From: Prochlorococcus sp. scB243_498I20
Lineage (GTDB): Bacteria; Cyanobacteriota; Cyanobacteriia; PCC-6307; Cyanobiaceae
NCBI GenBank assembly: GCA_000635015.1
Contig: JFMR01000045.1
Span: 310,001-374,000, forward strand
Length of the DNA stretch: 64,000 bases
Direction: 5' to 3'
Shown piece by piece: positions 58,745-64,000 of this stretch. Below the pieces are notes generated by a model. The model did no database searches, had not been told where the DNA came from, and was given only the letters and a program-made list of their open reading frames with translations. Within the stretch, counting starts at the first letter, position 1, and each line of letters begins with the position of its first letter. Position numbers and translations under genes: made by a program.

Positions 58745-59665
58745 ATGAAAATTCTTGTAATGGGCGGCACTAGATTTGTTGGCAAGTCTTTGGTTGGAAA
58801 ATTATTAAGTAAAAATTATGATATTGATATTTTCACGAGAGGCAATAAAAGTAATCCTGAAAAAACAAATTTAATTAAGGGTGATAGAAATAATTCAGAA
58901 GATATCTTCAGACTAAGAAATAAAAAGTATGATGTTGTTTATGATATTTCTGGTCGAGAGTTAAAGCAAACCAAACTTCTTATAGAAAATTTAGATAACT
59001 CTTTCAAGAGATATATATATGTCAGCTCTGCAGGTGTTTATAAAGATAATTGTGAACTACCCTTATCCGAAGTTGATCCAATCGATCCAGAAAGTAGGCA
59101 TAAAGGAAAGTTTGAGACAGAAAATTGGTTAAAAAACCAAAAAATTCCTTTTACAAGTTTTAGACCTACTTATATTTATGGACCAGGAAATTATAATAAA
59201 ATTGAAAATTGGTTTTTTGAAAGGTTATTTACTAAAAAATCTATACCAATCCCTGGGGACGGTTCTTTAATTACTCAGCTAGGCCATGTTTCGGATCTAA
59301 CTGATGTAATGATTAGGTGCATAAATTTTGAAAATTCCAAAAATAATATTTACAATTGTTCAGGTGAAAAAGGAGTTACAATCAAGGGTTTAATTTATTT
59401 CTGTGCGAATGTTCTTGGATTAAACCAAAATGAGATTTCCTTAAGAACATTTGATTTTCAAAAATTAGATCCTAAGTCTCGAAAGGGATTCCCAATTAGA
59501 TTAAATCATTATCAGACTGATATCTCTAAGATAAAACGTGATTTAGAGTGGGAGCCAACTTTTGATTTACTTAATGGTCTAAAGGATAGTTTTGTGAATG
59601 ATTTTAATAATAAAAAGAGTGAGGAGTTTGATGAAAATTCAGATAATATTCTTTTTAATTCTTAA
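58745..59665 (+). CDS. CSP41-like NAD-dependent epimerase family protein
   Basis: The 306-residue protein (from ATG 58745; a TTG two codons upstream is possible) has a Rossmann start KILVMGGTRFVGKSL, YVSSAGVY, FRPTYIYGPGNY and GHVSDLTDVMIR. The pattern resembles plant CSP41 and cyanobacterial relatives, extended SDR proteins tied to chloroplast RNA/ribosome metabolism. A catalytic tyrosine (VY..) is less clear. Its last 27 bp overlap the 3' end of pgsA. Confidence 0.75.
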   Translation: MKILVMGGTRFVGKSLVGKLLSKNYDIDIFTRGNKSNPEKTNLIKGDRNNSEDIFRLRNKKYDVVYDISGRELKQTKLLIENLDNSFKRYIYVSSAGVYKDNCELPLSEVDPIDPESRHKGKFETENWLKNQKIPFTSFRPTYIYGPGNYNKIENWFFERLFTKKSIPIPGDGSLITQLGHVSDLTDVMIRCINFENSKNNIYNCSGEKGVTIKGLIYFCANVLGLNQNEISLRTFDFQKLDPKSRKGFPIRLNHYQTDISKIKRDLEWEPTFDLLNGLKDSFVNDFNNKKSEEFDENSDNILFNS

Positions 59666-60178
59666 ATAACCTAATAAAGTCACAAAAGTCAGGATGAACC
59701 CTAACCAATAAAAAATTAAGGCTAAATTATTCAAAAAGCTAATTTTTAATGGTGTTAAGAAGGTAATTACTGAAATAAAAAAGAAAAATGTTTTATATTT
59801 TCCCAACATTGATGCTGGTAAACCGTCTTTTGTAGAGTTCCTTAGACTAGATATAATCAATTCTCTAAATAAAATTAATGATAATGACCAGAAGGGTATA
59901 AAATTATTTTTACAAAGGAAGGTCAAAGGAATTAAATAAAATACTTTATCGCTTAAGGGATCAAGGATAGCTCCTAATCTGGTTTTAAGATTAAATTTCC
60001 TTGCTATTAACCCATCAAAATAATCAGTTAACCCTCCAATAATAATTAATATAAAGACATAAAAAGGTCTGTTACTTTCTAAAAAAAGTATTAATGGAAA
60101 TACAAGGAAAAGACGAGATATCGATAATAAATTGGGAATATTCAATGCCAATTTTTTAAGATTTTTTCTTAATAACAA
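59639..60178 (-). CDS. pgsA: CDP-diacylglycerol-glycerol-3-phosphate 3-phosphatidyltransferase
   Basis: The 179-residue membrane protein has the CDP-alcohol phosphotransferase motif GLTDYFDGLIARKFNLKTRLG...LDPLSDK (DG-x2-AR-x8-G-x3-D-x3-D, about 44-70) and several hydrophobic helices. It makes phosphatidylglycerol phosphate, the route to the only phospholipid of thylakoids. The stop region overlaps the CSP41-like gene by 27 bp tail to tail. A 184-bp gap separates it from the PPC-glutaredoxin gene. Confidence 0.9.
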   Translation of the reverse strand: MLLRKNLKKLALNIPNLLSISRLFLVFPLILFLESNRPFYVFILIIIGGLTDYFDGLIARKFNLKTRLGAILDPLSDKVFYLIPLTFLCKNNFIPFWSLSLILFRELIISSLRNSTKDGLPASMLGKYKTFFFFISVITFLTPLKISFLNNLALIFYWLGFILTFVTLLGYLRIKKNII

Positions 60179-60362
60179 ATTAGTTTTTGTATATAAAAAA
60201 TATATTACACTCTCAACAAGCTTAAATTTTTAGTAAAAATATTGAAAGGTTTTTGATGCTAGATTCTAAAATTTAATTTAAATCTGAATCCTAAAGATTA
60301 TAAACTCAACTTCTCTTTATGAATGATGATGTTTTATATTACAAAATCATTCCTTATATCTA

Positions 60363-60974
60363 ATGCAGCCTCATAGCCTAAAGCTATCTCCAGAATCTGA
60401 TTTGATAAATTCAATTAAAGAATATTCTTTATCGAATAATTTATACGGGTATGTTTCTGGAGTGGTTGGTAATCTTAGAACAGTTTGTATTCAATGCCCA
60501 GGTAATCAAGAGATAAATAAATTTGAAGGAAATCTAGAGATAGTTTCATTAAACGGACATTTTAATAAAGGAAATGTTCATTTACATTTGAGTTTTGCAG
60601 ATGAGGGATGTAATGTGTTTGGCGGGCATCTTGAGGAGGGATGTATTGTAAAAAAAGGTACTGATATATTATTACTTTCTTTTGAACAGAAAATTATTAA
60701 TATCTCAAATCATGATTTGATCACTAATGAATCGCGTGTAAAAGCATATATTTTAAAGGATTGTCCTTGGTCTAAAAGAGCAATTAGGTTGCTTAATTCT
60801 TTATCTATCCCTCATGAAGTTACTCTAATAGACAATGATGAGAGCTTTCAAAAAATAATGGCTCAAAGTAGCCATAATACTTTCCCTCAAATATTTTTGG
60901 ATAATAAATTTTTTGGAGGATATGATGAACTTTCAGAACAAGCAAAATTGGATAACTTAATTTCATTTAAGTAA
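60363..60974 (+). CDS. PPC/DUF296 domain fused to glutaredoxin
   Basis: Residues about 5-112 form a PPC (DUF296) domain: GYVSGVVGNLRTVCIQ, NVHLHLSFADEGCNVFGGHL and GCIVKKGTDILLLSF. Residues about 126-203 form a glutaredoxin domain with the redox site CPWS (Cys134, monothiol), TFPQIFLDNKFFGGYDEL and the glutathione-site pattern. PPC domains are usually DNA-linked or standalone; fusion to a monothiol glutaredoxin suggests redox or iron-sulfur regulation. Its ATG overlaps the stop of a tiny 14-codon frame (TAATG). Confidence 0.78.
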   Translation: MQPHSLKLSPESDLINSIKEYSLSNNLYGYVSGVVGNLRTVCIQCPGNQEINKFEGNLEIVSLNGHFNKGNVHLHLSFADEGCNVFGGHLEEGCIVKKGTDILLLSFEQKIINISNHDLITNESRVKAYILKDCPWSKRAIRLLNSLSIPHEVTLIDNDESFQKIMAQSSHNTFPQIFLDNKFFGGYDELSEQAKLDNLISFK

Positions 60975-60984
60975 TCTAAATTTT

Positions 60985-61173
60985 TTAGCTATCACGATTA
61001 GTAAGCTTTTCAGCAACTAATTCTTCCTCTAACTGCTTTATTAATCTTGATACAAGACTTTGAAATTCTGGTTGACAGCCTTTAAATGCAGCTTTATGTC
61101 TTATTGGCTCATTTCTAGTTCTTAAATCAGTAAGCATTAATTGTAATGCGTCAATTTTGGAATTTATTTTCAT
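60985..61173 (-). CDS. Hypothetical protein (62 aa)
   Basis: This short helical protein (IDALQLMLTDLRTRNEPIRH, then a QPEFQSLVSRLIKQLEEELVAEKL coiled-coil-like tail) has one cysteine and no signal or membrane segment. It lies convergent with the PPC-glutaredoxin gene (10 bp apart) and 26 bp upstream of the SDR gene on its own strand. I do not recognise a family. Its regular leucine/glutamate pattern suggests a real gene. Confidence 0.55.
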   Translation of the reverse strand: MKINSKIDALQLMLTDLRTRNEPIRHKAAFKGCQPEFQSLVSRLIKQLEEELVAEKLTNRDS

Positions 61174-61199
61174 AGTTTTAATTTATATATTTACATCTT

Positions 61200-61859
61200 T
61201 TAAATCATTTGCATAGCTTTTTTAAAAGATATCTTTTTATTATCATTCGAACTTGTAACTTCTATTAATTTATTTATGGATTCTTTGTTTTTTAAAGAAT
61301 CTATACAACATTGCGCAACTAATCTTCTTGGGATTGATCCATTAATTTGAGTATCCTCTTTTGAATAATTTATATTTTCTGATTTAATATCTTCATTTTC
61401 CTTTAATCCTCCAGGTCTAATAATAGTCCATTCGAAATTTGAATTGCGTAGAAAGTTTTCACCTAATTTCTTCCAAATAAGAATTAAACCAAATAAGTTT
61501 AATGGATGAAATAATTTACCAGTACAAAGGGAACTAACTAAAATAACTCTTTTAATACCAACTCTTTTGCAACTCTCTAATTGCCTGTATACACCTAATG
61601 CATCAACCTTTGCAGGACCAGTTAAATCTAATGATGCTCTCGCTCCAGTAGCAATTATCAAGGCATCAATATCTTTTAAAGCTTCATCAAGTTCTCCTTT
61701 TTTGTCTAATGAAACCCTAATTGTTTCTAAACGCTCTAATCCTGCTGAGACTTTTGAATTCTTTCTGATGATTTGCCTTACTTTATATCCTTTTTTAACT
61801 GCTTCTTCGGAAATTCTATAACCTGTTTTCCCCGATGCACCAGTAATTGCTATTTTCAT
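61200..61859 (-). CDS. Atypical SDR, NAD(P)H-binding protein
   Basis: The 219-residue protein begins with the glycine-rich IAITGASGKTGYRISEEA, then IRVSLDKKGEL, VILVSSLCTGK and WTIIRPGGLKEN, typical of atypical short-chain dehydrogenases resembling Ycf39/NAD(P)-binding family proteins. It lacks a clear YxxxK catalytic pair, so it may bind cofactor without catalysis. It follows nth by 36 bp on the same strand. Confidence 0.75.
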   Translation of the reverse strand: MKIAITGASGKTGYRISEEAVKKGYKVRQIIRKNSKVSAGLERLETIRVSLDKKGELDEALKDIDALIIATGARASLDLTGPAKVDALGVYRQLESCKRVGIKRVILVSSLCTGKLFHPLNLFGLILIWKKLGENFLRNSNFEWTIIRPGGLKENEDIKSENINYSKEDTQINGSIPRRLVAQCCIDSLKNKESINKLIEVTSSNDNKKISFKKAMQMI

Positions 61860-61894
61860 GATAAAAAAACTAATTTAAGTATTATATAAATTTC

Positions 61895-62548
61895 TTAAGG
61901 CTTTTTACATATAAATTTCTTTTTTCTTTTGGGATAAAGAGTGCGACATAAATAACATTTTGTTCCATCACAGCCTCTTGCTGTGCAGAATTCTCTGCCA
62001 TAAAAGATTATTTGCAAATGTAAGCTATTCCAATCATTAATAGGAAATATTTTTTTAAGGTCTTTTTCTGTTTGAACTACGCTATCGCCATTTGATAGCC
62101 CCCATCTTTGTGCCAACCTGTGTATATGAGTATCTACTGGGAATGCAGGTATTTTAAACACTTGAGACATTACAACTGATGCTGTTTTATGACCTACCCC
62201 TGGAAGAGATTCAAGCTTCTCAAAAGAATCTGGGACCGTACCATTATGCTTCTCAATCAATAATTTAGATAAGTTATAAATATTCTTTGATTTTTGATTA
62301 GATAGACCTAAATACTTTATGTATTTGTAAATGCCATTAATACCTAGCTGCATCATCTTTTCTGGATTATCTGCAACCTTAAATAAGCTTTTTGTTAATT
62401 CATTAACCTTCTTATCTGTTGATTGAGCACTTAAAACTACGGCGACTAGAAGTGTATATGCATTTGTATGATCAAGGGGTATTGGAGGAGATGGATATAG
62501 CTTTTTGAGTTCCTTGCGTATTATTTCTGCTCTTTCAGACTTTCTCAT
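61895..62548 (-). CDS. nth: Endonuclease III
   Basis: The 217-residue DNA glycosylase/lyase has a helix-hairpin-helix with LPGVGHKTASVVMSQ (catalytic lysine in GHKTA) and PAFPVDTHIHRLAQRWGL (catalytic aspartate). It excises oxidised pyrimidines. The C-terminal cysteines read C-x4-C-x4-C-x2-C (CTARGCDGTKCYLC), which differs from the usual C-x6-C-x2-C-x5-C 4Fe-4S pattern, although four cysteines are present. It is upstream of the SDR gene. Confidence 0.9.
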   Translation of the reverse strand: MRKSERAEIIRKELKKLYPSPPIPLDHTNAYTLLVAVVLSAQSTDKKVNELTKSLFKVADNPEKMMQLGINGIYKYIKYLGLSNQKSKNIYNLSKLLIEKHNGTVPDSFEKLESLPGVGHKTASVVMSQVFKIPAFPVDTHIHRLAQRWGLSNGDSVVQTEKDLKKIFPINDWNSLHLQIIFYGREFCTARGCDGTKCYLCRTLYPKRKKKFICKKP

Positions 62549-62625
62549 TAAACTTGAAAATTAAATGATGTATAAAATTATACAAGAGATATTTTAGGTG
62601 AATATTTTCTGCTAACTTAATATAT

Positions 62626-63702
62626 TTGAATAAGAATAACTTAGTGAAAAATGATGCGTTAATAATTGATGATTTGCATCATAAATATAATAAGCAAGAA
62701 TGTTCAAATTGGATATTAAACGCAATTAACTTGAAAATTAAACATGGCGAATTGTTAGGGTTGCTTGGTCCTTCTGGTTGCGGAAAAACTACTCTTCTAA
62801 GATTAATCGCTGGGTTCGAATATCCCTCTAGAGGGAGGATTTCTCTAAATGATAAGGAAATTTCAAGTGGAAAAAAAATTCTTAGTCCAGAGAAAAGAAA
62901 TATTGGTATGGTTTTTCAAGACTATGCACTGTTCCCTCACTTAAACGTTTTAGAGAATGTGATGTTTGGTTTGAAAAACAAAAAAGATAGATCGAGAGTT
63001 GACTATCTATTAAATGTTGTTGGTCTTGATAGTTTTATTAGAAGATACCCACATGAATTATCTGGAGGTCAAAAACAAAGATTAGCAATTGCGAGAGCTC
63101 TTGCTCCTGGTACTGATTTTATTTTATTAGATGAACCATTTTGTAGTCTTGATATGCATGTCAAACTAAAATTGCGAAGTGAACTTCCAAATATCCTAAA
63201 AGGTTGTAATGCAAGTGGATTGATGGTTACGCATGATCCGGAAGAGGCCATGTCAATTTGCGATAAAGTTGCCGTCATGAATGAAGGGAAAATACATCAA
63301 ATTGATACACCAATTAACCTTCTTAATAATCCCAAGACTTTATTTGTTAGTAGTTTTATTTTGGGTAACAATATTATTAATCTTCAAAAAAATGGTAATT
63401 CATATAGTTCTTGTTTTGGTGAAATAAATAGTTCAACTGTTTTACAAAATGGAAATATTAAAAGTATGTCTATTTCGCCTAAATTTATTTCAATTAAAAG
63501 ATCAGAATCTGGTAATGCGAATGTAATATCTAAAGAATTTCTTGGAGAATTTCTTATATATAAAGTAACTATTAATGGAAACATATTAAGGGTTAGAACT
63601 GATATTAATAATCTTCTAAATAATGGTGATAAATGTTTTCTTTCATTAAACAAAAATAGTTATTATTTTTTATATCCTGGAGCACATAAGGTATATATAT
63701 AG
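62626..63702 (+). CDS. ABC transporter ATPase, FutC/PotA-like
   Basis: The 358-residue ATPase has Walker A GPSGCGKTTLLRL (about 49-61), Q-loop FQDYALFPHL, signature LSGGQKQR, Walker B FILLDEP, H-switch VTHDPEEA and a C-terminal TOBE-like domain (about 270-358). The architecture fits FutC/FbpC iron(III) or PotA polyamine importers. The Fur-like site 146 bp after it makes iron a reasonable guess. The start is TTG at 62626. Permease and binding protein are not in view. Confidence 0.83.
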   Translation: MNKNNLVKNDALIIDDLHHKYNKQECSNWILNAINLKIKHGELLGLLGPSGCGKTTLLRLIAGFEYPSRGRISLNDKEISSGKKILSPEKRNIGMVFQDYALFPHLNVLENVMFGLKNKKDRSRVDYLLNVVGLDSFIRRYPHELSGGQKQRLAIARALAPGTDFILLDEPFCSLDMHVKLKLRSELPNILKGCNASGLMVTHDPEEAMSICDKVAVMNEGKIHQIDTPINLLNNPKTLFVSSFILGNNIINLQKNGNSYSSCFGEINSSTVLQNGNIKSMSISPKFISIKRSESGNANVISKEFLGEFLIYKVTINGNILRVRTDINNLLNNGDKCFLSLNKNSYYFLYPGAHKVYI

Positions 63703-63847
63703 AGTTTATTTATAGGCAATTACACTTGCCTCCCTTCCAATTGGAGCATTTTTTCTTTTTACATTTCTTTTTTTTATTTTTATATATTTTTTTTGTTAAT
63801 AGCAGTTCAGAAAAACTGTACTCTAAATTCATATATAGTATTGCGAG

Positions 63848-63862
63848 TGATTTTCATTATCA
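63848..63862 (+). promoter_or_regulatory. Putative Fur box
   Basis: TGATTTTCATTATCA matches the 7-1-7 Fur consensus (TGATAAT N ATTATCA) at 12 of 14 positions and is nearly palindromic. It lies about 78 bp upstream of the partial gene at the right edge and in the 237-bp gap after a FutC-like ATPase gene. A second palindrome, ATACAA...TTGTAT, is at 63905-63920. This predicts iron-dependent repression of the downstream gene. Confidence 0.55.
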
Positions 63863-63904
63863 TATTATTTAATTTAATTTAAAGGATTTATTGATTACTA
63901 ATTT

Positions 63905-63920
63905 ATACAAAATGTTGTAT
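63905..63920. repeat. Short inverted repeat before the right-edge gene
   Basis: ATACAA (63905-63910) and TTGTAT (63915-63920) are inverted copies four bases apart, 20 bp upstream of the partial ATG. It could be a -10 region dyad or a second operator; A+T-rich chance matches are possible. Confidence 0.3.
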
Positions 63921-63939
63921 TATTTACTTAGTTACTAAT

Positions 63940-64000
63940 ATGAAAATGAATGAAAATAATTTAAAAACAAAGAAATTAATTAATTTTGGTCCATCTGGAA
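63940..64000 (+). CDS. Partial gene at right edge, possible iron-stress protein
   Basis: ATG at 63940 opens a frame reading MKMNENNLKTKKLINFGPSG up to the window end (20 codons visible, no stop). A second ATG two codons later is equally possible. The visible residues give no reliable family. The upstream Fur-like site suggests iron control. Function cannot be named from 20 residues. Confidence 0.5.
   Translation, partial: MKMNENNLKTKKLINFGPSG

Noticed and set aside
60319..60363. 14-codon frame whose stop overlaps the PPC-glutaredoxin ATG
   Set aside because: The TAATG overlap is suggestive of a leader peptide, but a frame this short is common by chance in such A+T-rich DNA.

Overview
The window looks like a chromosomal segment of a high-light-adapted Prochlorococcus, probably HLII-like. 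The strain call is an inference from gene content and style. The DNA is very A+T rich, genes are packed with gaps mostly under 150 bp, and neighbouring genes often overlap by 1-12 bp. Cyanobacterial markers include petN, psb29/thf1, chlP, pcyA, a SipA-like protein, a Ycf55/DUF3685 protein, a CSP41-like protein and ferredoxin sulfite reductase. No rRNA, tRNA, CRISPR array, transposase or prophage gene was seen, and no gene-free stretch exceeds 300 bp.

Layout. (1) 1-2000: a patch of short, poorly known genes (a lipoprotein cut by the left edge, small basic or secreted proteins, a DUF2103 protein). (2) 2000-5840: photosynthesis and proteostasis, with petN plus an overlapping small membrane ORF, psb29, clpP, ftsH and a SipA-like gene. 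(3) 5840-13050: two M16 peptidases, pcyA, a DevBCA-type exporter, a tiny basic protein and a family 2 glycosyltransferase. (4) 13050-18150: an rpsB leader with a strong predicted pseudoknot, then rpsB, tsf, an unknown gene and recG. (5) 18200-29240: a VanX-like dipeptidase, sir, glyS, chlP, a VanY-like carboxypeptidase, typA, a DUF309 gene, a 30-codon ORF, an LptB-like ATPase and ccsA. (6) 29260-37160: carbon flux genes rpe, glpX, glgC, gnd and pgl with hemA among them, then a CIA30-like protein. (7) 37180-42700: ilvD, a degenerate UPRTase-like protein, a lumenal pentapeptide protein, a CobW GTPase interrupted at an 11-A run, a 54-residue zinc-finger protein, purS and purQ. (8) 42740-58650: a long minus-strand block with class II and class I aldolases, accD, a proteobacterial-type prk, leuB, lpxD, proB, yqeG, a DUF3727 gene, ruvX, a CofE-like gene and hisA. 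(9) 58740-64000: a CSP41-like protein, pgsA, a PPC-glutaredoxin fusion, an SDR protein, nth, a FutC/PotA-like ATPase, and a gene running off the right edge behind a good Fur-box match.

How the genes work together. The window is rich in central carbon metabolism: both aldolase types, prk, rpe and the dual-function bisphosphatase serve the Calvin cycle, glgC stores carbon, and gnd/pgl run the oxidative pentose phosphate route at night. Tetrapyrrole and pigment genes (hemA, chlP, pcyA) and assembly factors (psb29, ftsH, ccsA, the PSI-accumulation-like protein) support the photosynthetic apparatus. The most interesting non-gene signals are the rpsB pseudoknot leader, the poly(A) frameshift in the CobW gene and the Fur-like operator near the right edge.
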